DNA of 64,000 nt from JBHIYN01 sp041984235 (GCA_041984235.1 JBHIYN010000005.1:186001-250000), one strand, 5' to 3'. Positions 8,656 to 18,699 are shown, numbered from the stretch's first letter. The notes: generated from the letters alone by a model not told the origin. Made by a program: numbers and translations.

Positions 8656-9258
8656 ATGAAAGCAGCACCGATCGCGTCCTCCGCACGCCGCGTGGCGTGC
8701 GCCCTCGCAGCGACCCTGGGCCTCACCCTGGTCAGCGGCTGCGCCGGCATCGTCGTCGGTGGCGCCGCCACCAGCGCGGTGGTCGCCAACGATCCACGCA
8801 CCACCGGCACCGTGGTCGAGGACCAGTCGATCGAGCTCAAGGCGAGTCGCGCCCTGCAGGAGGTCGCCGAGATCAAGGAGCAGACCAACGTCAGCGTCAC
8901 CAGCTACAACCAGGTCGTGCTGCTGACCGGGCAGGCGCCGACCGAGGCACTGCGCAAGCGGGTCGCGGACGTCGTCGCCGGCGTGGAGAAGGTGCGCCAC
9001 ATCCACAACGAGGTGGTTGTCGCCGCACCCAGCTCGATGATGTCGCGCACCAACGACGCCGTGCTCACGACCAAGGTCAAGACGCGCCTGTTCGCCAACA
9101 GCGACCTCAGCGCCGGCCGCATCAAGGTCGTCAGCGAGGCGGGAACGGTCTACCTGATGGGCCTGGTGAGTACCGGGCAGGGGGACCTGGCGGCCGAGAT
9201 CGCGAGCACCACGGCGGGCGTACAGAAAGTCGTCAAGCTGTTCGAGCCGGCGCCGTAA
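8656..9258 (+). CDS. dolP: Outer-membrane lipoprotein DolP (YraP), two BON domains
   Basis: Lipoprotein that supports outer-membrane integrity and division-site envelope functions in E. coli. The 200-residue product has a signal peptide with lipobox LVSGC (Cys about residue 29) and two BON domains (roughly 65-120 and 135-195); the first contains QVVLLTGQAPTEALRKRV. The ATG at 8656 follows the diaA stop by 4 bp, with AGGAG 10 bp upstream. It is the last gene of the lpoA-yraN-diaA-dolP run and converges on sspB. Confidence 0.92.
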   Translation: MKAAPIASSARRVACALAATLGLTLVSGCAGIVVGGAATSAVVANDPRTTGTVVEDQSIELKASRALQEVAEIKEQTNVSVTSYNQVVLLTGQAPTEALRKRVADVVAGVEKVRHIHNEVVVAAPSSMMSRTNDAVLTTKVKTRLFANSDLSAGRIKVVSEAGTVYLMGLVSTGQGDLAAEIASTTAGVQKVVKLFEPAP

Positions 9259-9270
9259 CGCCGCCGCGCG

Positions 9271-9693
9271 TTACTTGACGACGGTCAGGTGCGGCGCGCG
9301 GGCGGCGGGCGACCGGGCGCCCTCGCCTGCGCTGTCGGTGTCGTCGGCGGCTTCGGCACCCTCCGCGGCAGGCGCAGGCTCGACCTCGCTGTCGCCGAGG
9401 AAGATGCCCTGCCCGTTCTCGCGCGCGTAGACCGCCTGCACCGCTTCCAGCGGCACTACCAGGTAGTGCGGGGTGCCCGCGAAGCGCGCGCTGAAGGTGA
9501 CGCGCTCGTTGCCGAGGTCGAGATCGCGCACGGCACTTGGTGACACGTTGAGCACGATGACACCGTTCTCGACGTACTGCAGCGGCACATCCACGCCTTC
9601 GCGCCCGGCTTCGACCAGCAGGTGCGGGGTCATGCCGTTGTCCACGATCCACTCGTAGATCGCGCGCAGCAGGTAAGGGCGGGTCGAGGTCAC
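9271..9693 (-). CDS. sspB: ClpXP protease specificity-enhancing factor SspB
   Basis: Adaptor that delivers ssrA-tagged peptides to ClpXP. The 140-residue product starts with TSTRPYLLRAIYEWIVDNG, contains GNERVTFSARFAGTPHYLVVP, and ends with a flexible acidic/Ala-rich linker followed by APHLTVVK. That C-terminal peptide resembles the SspB tail that docks on ClpX. The start is GTG at 9691-9693, 33 bp after sspA, so the pair are probably cotranscribed behind the bc1 genes. Confidence 0.93.
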   Translation of the reverse strand: MTSTRPYLLRAIYEWIVDNGMTPHLLVEAGREGVDVPLQYVENGVIVLNVSPSAVRDLDLGNERVTFSARFAGTPHYLVVPLEAVQAVYARENGQGIFLGDSEVEPAPAAEGAEAADDTDSAGEGARSPAARAPHLTVVK

Positions 9694-9726
9694 GGTCTCA
9701 CAGCCGGCAGTACGACGCCGTCGCGC

Positions 9727-10350
9727 TCAGCGAATTTCCTGCTCGAACGGCGACAGGCTGTTCTGGAAGGCGCGGCGATCGAAGAGCTTGTCGCCATACT
9801 GCACCAGCGGCTTGGCCGGCGCGCCGAGCTTGAGCCCGTAGCGCGGCAGGCGCCACAGCAGCGGCGCCATCGCGAGATCAACCAGCGAGAACTCGTCGGA
9901 CATGAAGAACGGGAACTGCGAGAACACCGGCGCGATGGCGAGCAGGTTGTCGCGCAGGGACTTGCGCGCATTGGCCGCGGCGATGTCATTGTCGCCCTCG
10001 ATCTCCCCGGCGAGCGTATAGAGATCGCGCACGATGCGGTAGCGAAACTGGCGGTTGTTGGCGCGCGAGACCGGGTCGACGGGCATCAGCGGCGGATGCG
10101 GGTAACGCTCGTCGAGGTACTCCATCATGATCTGGGCGTCGTAGAGGACGAGGTCGCGATCGACCAGCGTCAGCAACGTCCCGTACGGGTTCAGATCGTT
10201 GAGATCCTCGGGCTTGTTGTCCTCGTCGATGAAGTTGATGTCGACGTTGATATCCTTCTCGGTCAGCACCAGGCGCACGCTATGGCCCAGCGGATCGGTG
10301 GCGTCAGCATACAGCGTCATCACCGACCGCCGGTTAGCGAGGGCGGTCAT
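9727..10350 (-). CDS. sspA: Stringent starvation protein A (glutathione S-transferase fold)
   Basis: RNA-polymerase-associated protein with a GST fold, induced on starvation in E. coli. The 207-residue product begins MTALANRRSVMTLYADATD, matching the known SspA N-terminus, and contains LNPYGTLLTLVDRDLVLYDA and IMMEYLDERYPHPPL. The ATG at 10348-10350, 1 bp after the cytochrome c1 stop, fits this better than the ATG at 10360-10362, which overlaps petC and leaves no room for a ribosome-binding site. Confidence 0.93.
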   Translation of the reverse strand: MTALANRRSVMTLYADATDPLGHSVRLVLTEKDINVDINFIDEDNKPEDLNDLNPYGTLLTLVDRDLVLYDAQIMMEYLDERYPHPPLMPVDPVSRANNRQFRYRIVRDLYTLAGEIEGDNDIAAANARKSLRDNLLAIAPVFSQFPFFMSDEFSLVDLAMAPLLWRLPRYGLKLGAPAKPLVQYGDKLFDRRAFQNSLSPFEQEIR

Positions 10351-10351
10351 A

Positions 10352-11092
10352 TCAATGAACATCCTTCCAGTATTCCCGCTTCATCAGGTAGGTCGCACCC
10401 AGCAGTACGAACAGGAAAGCGATGACCCAGAAACCGATGCGGTAGCGCACGAGCTTGGCCGGCTCGCCCATGTAGACGAGGAACGCGGTCAGGTCGCGGG
10501 TCGCCTTGCGGTACCCGGCCTCGCTCAGCTTGCCGGCCACGACCTGCTCGAAGTGCGGGCCGGCGTCATGGCCGTCGTGCTCGTCACCCGCCTGCTCGAC
10601 CAGGCGATTCACGCCCTGCAGTTCCCACAGCACGTGCGGCATCGCCGTTTCGGCGAAGTAGAGATTGTTGACCCCGGTCGGGCGCGAGTCGTCGACGTAG
10701 AAGCCGTTCAGGAACGAGTACAGCCAGTCGGCGCCGCGCGCGCGAGCGATGACGCTGAGATCGGGCGGGGCGACACCGAACCAGGTCTCGGCGTCGCCGG
10801 CCGGCATCGCCACCGTCATGGTGTCGCCGACCTTGTCCGATGCGAACATGAGGTTGTCCTTGACCGCGTCTTCACTGAGACCGAGGTCTTCGGCCATGCG
10901 GTTGTAGCGCATGTACTTCGCCGAGTGGCAGCTCAGGCAGTAATTGACGAACAGGCGCGCGCCGCGCTGCAGGGCAACCTTGTTGCTGAGGTTGACGTCG
11001 GCGGAGAGCAACTCGGGCCCATGCCCGCCGGCCGCCGTCGCCGTGCCTGCCGCGCCGGCCAGGAAAGCCGCAAGTACGATTCGCTTGATCAT
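10352..11092 (-). CDS. petC: Ubiquinol-cytochrome c reductase, cytochrome c1 subunit
   Basis: Membrane-anchored c-type haem subunit of the cytochrome bc1 complex, which accepts electrons from the Rieske protein. The 246-residue product has a signal peptide (cleavage near ATAAGG), haem-binding CLSCH (residues 52-56), a WYGVAPPDLS-like segment (WFGVAPPDLS), a candidate axial Met in ETAMPHVLW, and one C-terminal membrane helix ending MKREYWKDVH. The ATG overlaps the petB stop as ATGA. Confidence 0.96.
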   Translation of the reverse strand: MIKRIVLAAFLAGAAGTATAAGGHGPELLSADVNLSNKVALQRGARLFVNYCLSCHSAKYMRYNRMAEDLGLSEDAVKDNLMFASDKVGDTMTVAMPAGDAETWFGVAPPDLSVIARARGADWLYSFLNGFYVDDSRPTGVNNLYFAETAMPHVLWELQGVNRLVEQAGDEHDGHDAGPHFEQVVAGKLSEAGYRKATRDLTAFLVYMGEPAKLVRYRIGFWVIAFLFVLLGATYLMKREYWKDVH

Positions 11093-12342
11093 CCCGTCAC
11101 CCTCTCCGGAACCGGCTTGGTCTTGTCCCACTTCGAGTAAAACGGCATCAGGAGGAAGAACGCGAAGTAGAGAATCGTGCATACCTGGGCCACCGCCGTA
11201 CGTCCGTCGGTGGGCGGCAGCAGGCCGAGATAGCCCAGGATCAGGAACGCGATCACGAACACCGTCAGCGCGATCTTGTGCAGCGGGCCGCGGTAGCGGA
11301 TCGACTTCACCGGCGAGCGGTCCAGCCACGGCAGCAGGAAGAAGATCATCGTGCCGAGACCCATGAAGATCACGCCCCACAGCTTGGCCGGTACGCCGAA
11401 GAAGTTGACCGTGTTGGCGCGAAGGATCGAGTAGAACGGCGTGAAGTACCACACCGGCGCGATGTGCTCCGGCGTCTTCAGCGGGTCGGCCGGCACGAAG
11501 TTGTTGTGCTCGAGGAAGTAGCCGCCCATCTCCGGCGCAAAGAAGACCACGCCGGCAAAGACGATCAGGAACACCACCAGGCCGAAGGAATCCTTCACGG
11601 TGTAGTAAGGATGGAACGGGATGCCGTCCAGCGGCTTGCCGTCCGGTCCCTTGACCGCCTTGATCTCGACGCCGTCGGGGTTGTTGGAGCCGACTTCGTG
11701 CAGGGCGATGATGTGCAGCGCGACCAGTCCCGCGATGGCGAACGGCAGGGCGATGACGTGGAAGGAGAAGAAGCGGTTCAGGGTGATGTCCGAGACCACG
11801 TAATCGCCGCGAATCCACAGCGAGAGCGTCTCGCCGACGAACGGTATCGCACCGAACAGCGAGATGATGACCTGCGCCCCCCAGTACGACATCTGCCCCC
11901 ACGGCAGCAGGTAGCCGAAGAAGGCCTCGGCCATCAGCGAGAGGTAGATGAACATGCCCAGGATCCAGATCAGCTCGCGCGGCTTCTTGTAGGAGCCGTA
12001 GAGCAATGCCCGGAACATGTGCAGGTAGACGACGATGAAGAAGAACGAGGCGCCGGTGGAGTGCATGTAGCGGATCAGCCAGCCCCAGTCGACGTCACGC
12101 ATGATGTACTCGACCGATCCGAAGGCGAGGGTGGCATCCGGCTTGTAGTTCATCACCAGCCAGATGCCGGTGATGATCTGGATCGCCAGCACGACCAGCG
12201 AGAGCGCGCCGAAGTAGTACCAGAAGTTGAAGTTCTTGGGCGCGTAATAGGCGCCCATGTGGTCGTTCCACAGCTGCATCAGCGGGAAACGATCGTCGAC
12301 CCAGTCTCGCAGGCCGGTCAGTCCTTTCACGATGGCGTTCAT
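11089..12342 (-). CDS. petB: Ubiquinol-cytochrome c reductase, cytochrome b subunit
   Basis: Integral membrane subunit of the bc1 complex that binds two b haems and the quinol/quinone sites. The 417-residue protein has about eight hydrophobic helices, paired His residues in the second and fourth helices (MHSTGASFFFIVVYLHMF and FHVIALPFAIAGLVALHII), and the PEHIAPVWYF element near the quinol-oxidation site. It overlaps both petA and petC by ATGA junctions. Confidence 0.97.
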   Translation of the reverse strand: MNAIVKGLTGLRDWVDDRFPLMQLWNDHMGAYYAPKNFNFWYYFGALSLVVLAIQIITGIWLVMNYKPDATLAFGSVEYIMRDVDWGWLIRYMHSTGASFFFIVVYLHMFRALLYGSYKKPRELIWILGMFIYLSLMAEAFFGYLLPWGQMSYWGAQVIISLFGAIPFVGETLSLWIRGDYVVSDITLNRFFSFHVIALPFAIAGLVALHIIALHEVGSNNPDGVEIKAVKGPDGKPLDGIPFHPYYTVKDSFGLVVFLIVFAGVVFFAPEMGGYFLEHNNFVPADPLKTPEHIAPVWYFTPFYSILRANTVNFFGVPAKLWGVIFMGLGTMIFFLLPWLDRSPVKSIRYRGPLHKIALTVFVIAFLILGYLGLLPPTDGRTAVAQVCTILYFAFFLLMPFYSKWDKTKPVPERVTG

Positions 12343-12938
12343 GCTGCGCCGTCCTCCAGCTCACCGATCATGATGTGCCCCTCGTCGAGGTAGCGATACG
12401 GCGGCACCTCCATGTTGGTCGGCGCGGGAACGCCGGCGTAGACCCGTCCGGAGAGGTCGAATTTCGAGCCGTGGCAGGGGCAGTAGAAGCCACCCTTCCA
12501 GTCGCTGCCCATGCCCTCGGCGTCCGCGCTGGGGAAGAAGTTGGGCGAACAGCCGAGATGGGTGCAGATGCCGACGAGAACGAGGTACTCGGGCTTGGCG
12601 GCACGAAACGGGTTCTGCGCAAACTCCGGCTGTTGCGATTCGCTCGATTCCGGGTCGCGCAGCACACCATCGGTCATGCTCTCCAGCGCGGCCAGTTGCT
12701 CCTCGGTGCGGCGCACGATCCACACCGGTTTGCCGCGCCACTTGTAGATGATGCGCTGGCCCGGCTCGATGTTGCTGATGTCGGCCTCGACCGGCGCGCC
12801 GATGGCCTTGGCGCGCGCACTGGGCTGAAAGGTCGCGACGAACGGGATCGCGGCGACTGCCGCCCCGATACCGCCAATGACGGTTGCCGTGCCGGTGAGA
12901 AAACGGCGTCGATCCGGATCGACAGCAGTCTCGCTCAT
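12339..12938 (-). CDS. petA: Ubiquinol-cytochrome c reductase, Rieske iron-sulfur subunit
   Basis: Rieske [2Fe-2S] subunit that transfers electrons from ubiquinol to cytochrome c1. The 199-residue product has a twin-arginine-like N-terminus (DRRRFLTGTATVIGG) doubling as the membrane anchor, and the two cluster motifs CTHLGC and CPCHGS with the usual disulfide cysteines. The ATG at 12936-12938 has AGGAG about 10 bp upstream. It is the first gene of petA-petB-petC-sspA-sspB, and a TGGTATAAT promoter lies upstream. Confidence 0.96.
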   Translation of the reverse strand: MSETAVDPDRRRFLTGTATVIGGIGAAVAAIPFVATFQPSARAKAIGAPVEADISNIEPGQRIIYKWRGKPVWIVRRTEEQLAALESMTDGVLRDPESSESQQPEFAQNPFRAAKPEYLVLVGICTHLGCSPNFFPSADAEGMGSDWKGGFYCPCHGSKFDLSGRVYAGVPAPTNMEVPPYRYLDEGHIMIGELEDGAA

Positions 12939-13129
12939 GCTCTGCTTGCTCCTAATCGTGATGGTGATGGCAGGCGTGGCCGGCGCGCGTCCGCGGGCGG
13001 CGCCGTGCGCACGGCTGCAATCAATCCGAGTATGCTGCACACCCCGTGCCGCCTTGACCTGCCCCGCGAGCGCTGGATGGGGCGCGGGGCCATGCGATTC
13101 GATGTCGACTTATCAGGGTGTTGCGGTAG

Positions 13130-13138
13130 ATTATACCA
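13130..13138 (-). promoter_or_regulatory. Extended -10 promoter upstream of petA
   Basis: TGGTATAAT on the minus strand is a perfect -10 hexamer with the TG extension. No good -35 is seen 16-18 bp upstream. It lies about 190 bp before the petA start in the divergent petA/degS gap. On the opposite strand a weak TTATCA-N16-TATACC (13110-13137) could serve degS. Confidence 0.55.
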
Positions 13139-13205
13139 CCAATTATTTGCCTGCTGCGGCGCCGCTGCAGCGTCCCGGGCAGCGACTCCGCAGTGCTCGC
13201 CGCGC

Positions 13206-14309
13206 ATGAAATTCGTCCTCTTTGCGATCCAGTGGATACTCGTTGGTCTCGGCGCGGCAGTGCTGCTGCTCGCCGGCCGGGCGCTTCTGGACGGCGGCCT
13301 CGCCGCCCTGCCGGGGTCACCCTTCGGCACCAGCGCGGCGAGCGGCTATGCCGCGGCGGTGACGCGCGCGGCGCCGGCCGTGGTCAGCGTGCACGCGGTC
13401 AGCCGCACGGCAGCGGCGCACAACCGGCTGACCGACGATCCGCTGTTCCGCGAGTTCTTCGGCAACACCGATGCGGGCACCGCGACGCGCCAGGAGACCA
13501 GTCTCGGCTCCGGCGTCATCCTCGATGCTTCGGGCATCGTGCTCACCAACTACCACGTGGTGCGCGGGGCGCAGGCGATACGCGTCTCGCTGCGCGACGG
13601 GCGCTCGCACCTCGGCCACATCGTCGGCACCGATCCGGACACCGATCTCGCGGTGCTGCGCATCGACCTGCAGGGGCTGCCGAGCATTGCCCTCGGCGAT
13701 TCGGACGCCCTGCGCGTCGGCGACGTGGTCCTCGCCATCGGCAACCCCCTCGGCATCGGCCAGACCGTGACCCAGGGCATCGTCAGCGCCACCGGCCGCA
13801 ACCGGGTCGGCATCAATACCTTCGAGAACTTCATCCAGACCGATGCCGCGATCAACTTCGGCAATTCCGGCGGCGCGCTGGTCAACAGCCGCGGCGAGCT
13901 GGTCGGCATCAATTCGGTTCGCGTCGACTCCGAAGGCATCGGGTTCGCCATCCCGACCAGCATCGCGATCGACGTCGCGCGCCAGATCCTGGCGACCGGC
14001 GGCGTTGCCCGCGGCTGGCTCGGCATCGATGCACGCGATCTCACCGCCAGCCTGCGCGAGATGCTCGGCGTCGACAGCGGCATCCTGGTGCTGGGCGTGC
14101 TCCCGGGCGGGCCGGCCGATCGGGCCGGCCTGCGCACCGGCGACGTCATCACGGCGCTGGGTGCGCAGCCGATCGCCGACTCGCGCATGGCGATAGAACA
14201 CATCGCCGCCTTCGCTCCGGGTACACGCATTGCGCTCGAAGCCGTACGCGAGGGCACGGCGTTCTCCACCGAGGTGACCGTGTCGCGGCGTCCCGTGCCG
14301 CGCGGCTGA
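13206..14309 (+). CDS. degS: DegS/AlgW-type periplasmic serine protease (HtrA family, one PDZ domain)
   Basis: Membrane-anchored HtrA protease. DegS/AlgW family members sense misfolded outer-membrane proteins and cleave the anti-sigma factor RseA/MucA to release sigma-E. The 367-residue product has one N-terminal membrane helix (about 4-23), a trypsin-like domain with catalytic His117 (LTNYHVV), Asp147 (DTDLAVL) and Ser221 (NFGNSGGAL), and a single PDZ domain from about residue 270. Single-PDZ architecture with an uncleaved anchor argues for DegS over DegP/DegQ. The frame is open far upstream, but the ATG at 13206 gives the normal start. It converges on hisD. Confidence 0.9.
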   Translation: MKFVLFAIQWILVGLGAAVLLLAGRALLDGGLAALPGSPFGTSAASGYAAAVTRAAPAVVSVHAVSRTAAAHNRLTDDPLFREFFGNTDAGTATRQETSLGSGVILDASGIVLTNYHVVRGAQAIRVSLRDGRSHLGHIVGTDPDTDLAVLRIDLQGLPSIALGDSDALRVGDVVLAIGNPLGIGQTVTQGIVSATGRNRVGINTFENFIQTDAAINFGNSGGALVNSRGELVGINSVRVDSEGIGFAIPTSIAIDVARQILATGGVARGWLGIDARDLTASLREMLGVDSGILVLGVLPGGPADRAGLRTGDVITALGAQPIADSRMAIEHIAAFAPGTRIALEAVREGTAFSTEVTVSRRPVPRG

Positions 14310-14322
14310 ATTCGAGCGGCGC

Positions 14323-15624
14323 CTAGCCGCCGCGCGTACGGTAGGCGGCGGAGCGAGCGTGCGCGTCCAGGCCCTCGGACTCGGCCAGGGTCGCGGCGAC
14401 CCGGCCCAGTGCGGCCGCGCCGCCGGCCGAGCACTCGATGATCGAGGAGCGCTTCTGGAAATCGTAGACGCCGAGCGGCGAGGAGAAGCGCGCGGTGCCC
14501 GAGGTCGGCAGCACGTGGTTGGGTCCGGCGCAGTAATCGCCCAGCGCCTCCGGCGTATAGCGGCCGAGGAAGATCGCCCCGGCATGGCGGATCTGCGGCA
14601 ACAACGCGCGCGCATCGCCGACCGAAAGCTCCAGGTGCTCGGGCGCGATGCGGTTGGCGAGGGCTACCGCGGCGGCCATGTCGGGCACCTCGATGAGCGC
14701 GCCGCGCGCGGCCAGCGCGCGGCGGATGATCGCTGCGCGCGGCATTTCCGGCAGCAGGCGCTCGATGCTGGCGGCGACGGCGTCGATGAACGCACGCTCG
14801 GGCGAGACCAGGATCGCCTGGGCCTGCTCGTCGTGCTCGGCCTGCGAGAAGAGGTCCATCGCGATCCAGTCCGGATTGCTGCCACCGTCGCTGATGACGA
14901 GGATCTCCGAAGGGCCGGCGATCATGTCGATACCGACACGGCCGAACACCATCGACTTCGCCGTTGCCACGTAGACATTGCCGGGCCCGACGATCTTGTC
15001 CACCGCCGGCACCGTGGCAGTGCCGTAGGCGAGCGCCGCCACCGCCTGCGCACCGCCCACGGTGAACACGCGATCGACGCCGGCGATGGCCGCCGCGGCC
15101 AGCACCACCTCCTCGATCTCACCGTCCGGCGCCGGCACGGTCATGACGATCTCGCCGACTCCCGCGACGCGTGCCGGGATCGCGTTCATCAGCACCGAGG
15201 ACGGGTAGGCGGCCTTGCCGCCGGGCACGTAGATGCCGACGCGGTCGAGCGGGGTGACCTGTTGCCCGAGCACGGTGCCGTCGTCCTCGCGGTAGTCCCA
15301 GGAGCCGCTCTTCTGCTTCTCGTGGTAGGCGCGCACGCGCGCCGCCGCCGCCTCCAGGGCTTCGCGCAGCGCGGGGGCGATGCGTGTGCGGCGATCCGCG
15401 AAGTCGCGCACTTCCAGCGCCTCGGCGCGGGTCACGTCGCGGCGGTCGAAGCGGTTGGTGAACTCGATCAGCGCGGCGTCACCCTCGCGGCGCACGCGCG
15501 CGATGATCTCGCGCACGGCCTCGAAGACCTCCGGCTGCTCCGCCTCGTCGAAGGCCAGCAGGGCCTCGAGCTCACGCTCGAAACCGTCGCTGCTCGCGTC
15601 CAGGCGCCGAATCGACTCAGTCAT
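14323..15624 (-). CDS. hisD: Histidinol dehydrogenase
   Basis: Catalyses the last two NAD-dependent oxidations of histidine synthesis (L-histidinol to L-histidine). The 433-residue product has normal length and family motifs GIYVPGGKAAYPSSVLMN, KIVGPGNVYVA, MIAGPSEILV, SQAEHDEQAQ and the catalytic Glu-His in NRIAPEHLEL, with the zinc-ligand region around AGPNHVLPT. The ATG at 15622-15624 overlaps the hisG end by 8 bp. In this group of bacteria the murA-hisG-hisD arrangement separates these genes from the main his operon. Confidence 0.96.
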   Translation of the reverse strand: MTESIRRLDASSDGFERELEALLAFDEAEQPEVFEAVREIIARVRREGDAALIEFTNRFDRRDVTRAEALEVRDFADRRTRIAPALREALEAAAARVRAYHEKQKSGSWDYREDDGTVLGQQVTPLDRVGIYVPGGKAAYPSSVLMNAIPARVAGVGEIVMTVPAPDGEIEEVVLAAAAIAGVDRVFTVGGAQAVAALAYGTATVPAVDKIVGPGNVYVATAKSMVFGRVGIDMIAGPSEILVISDGGSNPDWIAMDLFSQAEHDEQAQAILVSPERAFIDAVAASIERLLPEMPRAAIIRRALAARGALIEVPDMAAAVALANRIAPEHLELSVGDARALLPQIRHAGAIFLGRYTPEALGDYCAGPNHVLPTSGTARFSSPLGVYDFQKRSSIIECSAGGAAALGRVAATLAESEGLDAHARSAAYRTRGG

Positions 15625-16267
15625 CGTCGCGCCTCGTCGCGTCGCGCAGCGCGGCGACGATCTCGCTGACCTGCGCGTGCTTGGTCTTCAATGCGGCCTT
15701 GTTCACGATCAGGCGCGAGCTGATCTCGCAGATCGTCTCCAGCGCGACCAGGCCATTGGCCTTGAGGGTATTGCCGGTGTCGACCAGGTCGACGATGCGG
15801 TCGGCCAGCCCGACCAGCGGTGCGAGCTCCATCGAGCCGTACAGCTTGATGATCTCAGCCTGCACGCCCTGGCGGGCGAAGTACTCGCGCGCGGTGCGTT
15901 CGTACTTGGTGGCGATGCGCGGGCGGCTGCCGTAGTCGCCGGCATCGCGCAGCCCGGCGACCATCAGGCGGCAGCGCGCAATACCGAGGTCCAGTGGCTC
16001 GTAGTAGTCGCGGCCGGGGTACTCCATCAGCACGTCCTTGCCGGCGATGCCCAGATCGGCCGCACCGTACTCGACGTAGGTGGGCACGTCGGTGGCGCGG
16101 ATAACTAGCAGGCGTACGCCCTCGCGGGTGGTGTCCAGGACCAGCTTGCGCGAGGTCTCGGGGTCGTCCGTGGGACGGATGCCGATGCGCTCGAGCAAGG
16201 GCATGGCCTGCTCGAAGATGCGCCCTTTCGACACCGCGATGACGATGCCCCCGGGGTGCCTGTTCAT
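15617..16267 (-). CDS. hisG: ATP phosphoribosyltransferase, short form
   Basis: First enzyme of histidine synthesis, joining ATP and PRPP. At 216 residues it is the short form, which lacks the C-terminal regulatory domain and in known cases needs HisZ as partner; no hisZ is in the window. It contains IAVSKGRIFEQAMPLL near the N-terminus, YVEYGAADLGIAGKDVL, and the PRPP-binding DLVDTGNTLKANGL. The ATG at 16265-16267 was chosen. The in-frame ATG at 16279 would add four residues. Confidence 0.93.
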   Translation of the reverse strand: MNRHPGGIVIAVSKGRIFEQAMPLLERIGIRPTDDPETSRKLVLDTTREGVRLLVIRATDVPTYVEYGAADLGIAGKDVLMEYPGRDYYEPLDLGIARCRLMVAGLRDAGDYGSRPRIATKYERTAREYFARQGVQAEIIKLYGSMELAPLVGLADRIVDLVDTGNTLKANGLVALETICEISSRLIVNKAALKTKHAQVSEIVAALRDATRRDDD

Positions 16268-16295
16268 GTTCCCGGCCATGCTCGCGCTCGCAGGC

Positions 16296-17555
<1,260 letters not shown>

Positions 17556-17659
17556 AGGTCGTGACAGGTTGGGGCACGGGATCCTCGATCGCGGTCCGCG
17601 CGCCCGGTGCGTCACCGGAAGCGGACGGTCGACGCGGGAACGGGCGCTGCCGCTCCGCC

Positions 17660-17911
17660 TCAAAGGGTCTGGAACTTGCGCGCCTTTTCCCAGGCCTCGC
17701 GGGTATAGGTCTGGATGGACAGCGCGTGGATCGCGCTTTCCATGCTGTCGCCGAGCGTGGCGTAGACCATCTTGTGCTGCTTGATCATCGGCAGCCCGGC
17801 GAACTGGTCGCTGATGACGCGGGCGACGAAATGCGAGCCGTCACCGTCGACGTACGCCTCGGCGCCGTCGATGCCGGCCTCGATCATCTGCTTGATGTTA
17901 CTTGGGTCCAT
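17660..17911 (-). CDS. ibaG: BolA family protein IbaG (YrbA)
   Basis: Small BolA-fold protein. Family members bind monothiol glutaredoxins and take part in iron-sulfur handling, and IbaG is linked to acid stress and envelope integrity. The 83-residue product contains SHFVARVISDQFAGLPMIKQH and the C-terminal MESAIHALSIQTYTREAWE. The conserved His in the MIKQHKMVY segment is a typical cluster ligand. It lies 35 bp after mlaC, without the mlaB gene often found between them. Confidence 0.92.
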   Translation of the reverse strand: MDPSNIKQMIEAGIDGAEAYVDGDGSHFVARVISDQFAGLPMIKQHKMVYATLGDSMESAIHALSIQTYTREAWEKARKFQTL

Positions 17912-17946
17912 GGTGCCAGGCCGGTCAGTGGGGGAGCGTCGCCGCT

Positions 17947-18555
17947 TCAGTTGTCATACTGCGCGTTCTTGCTCGACAGCGAGGCGATCAGGCCGTCCAG
18001 GCCGCCGTCGCGGATCATCGAGCCGAACGAGGCGCGGTAGGTCTTGACCAGGCTGACGCCGTCGACCGAGACGTCGAACACCTTCCACTCGCCGCTCTTG
18101 TTGTGCAGGCGGTAGACGATGGGAATGCCGCCGCCGCCCGGCTGCGCAATGTGCTGGCGCACCATCGCCGTCCTGGCGTTGGGCTTCTGCTCGACCGGGG
18201 GATAGGTGATTTCCTGGTCCGAAAACTCGAGCAGCGCGGTGGCGTAGGTGCGCACCAGCAGGCGCCGGAACTGCTCGACGAAATCGCCGCGCAGGGTCTC
18301 GTCGGCGTTGTTCCAGTGCTCGCCCAGCACCCACTGCGACATGATGCCGAAGTCGAAGTGCGGGAAGATCAGCTCGGAGACCAGCTTGAACATCTTCGCC
18401 GGATCGGCGCGCAGCGCGTCCTTCTCGCTCTGCACGCGCTCCAGCACCTGGTCGGTGGTGGTCTGCACGATCACGGTCGCGTCGTCGGCGGCGACGGCCG
18501 GTCCTGCCGCGAACCACAGCGCGAGCGCCATCGGCAGTGCCAGAAATCGTTTCAT
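17947..18555 (-). CDS. mlaC: Phospholipid-binding protein MlaC
   Basis: Periplasmic lipid shuttle of the Mla outer-membrane asymmetry pathway, carrying phospholipid between MlaA and the MlaFEDB complex. The 202-residue product has a signal peptide (MKRFLALPMALALWFAAGPAVA) and the MlaC/Ttg2D segment FPHFDFGIMSQWVLGEHW. The ATG at 18553-18555 has GAGGA at good spacing; an upstream ATG at 18570 is possible. Genes for MlaF, MlaE, MlaD and MlaB are not adjacent: gloA lies upstream and ibaG downstream. Confidence 0.92.
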   Translation of the reverse strand: MKRFLALPMALALWFAAGPAVAADDATVIVQTTTDQVLERVQSEKDALRADPAKMFKLVSELIFPHFDFGIMSQWVLGEHWNNADETLRGDFVEQFRRLLVRTYATALLEFSDQEITYPPVEQKPNARTAMVRQHIAQPGGGGIPIVYRLHNKSGEWKVFDVSVDGVSLVKTYRASFGSMIRDGGLDGLIASLSSKNAQYDN

Positions 18556-18624
18556 TCTCGAGGTCCTCATCAGCGGGTTCCAGCGTCGGCGGAAGTGGCT
18601 GCGTACCGCGTATTATCGCGCCTC

Positions 18625-18645
18625 GCGCCGCCGCCCCGGCGGCGC
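18625..18645. other. Perfect 9-bp hairpin between gloA and mlaC
   Basis: GCGCCGCCG, a 3-base loop, then CGGCGGCGC form a very stable stem in the 144-bp gap after gloA. No T-run follows on either strand, so it may be a Rho-assisted terminator or a processing/stability stem rather than an intrinsic terminator. Confidence 0.4.
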
Positions 18646-18699
18646 TCGAAGCGGCGCGCGCGGGGTGGCGTAATGTAGCACAAAGTGCCCGCGCGGCGC

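Noticed and set aside
12375..13205. Extended N-terminus for the DegS-type protease
   Set aside because: The upstream open frame runs opposite petA and lacks family similarity; the ATG at 13,206 gives the proper anchor helix.
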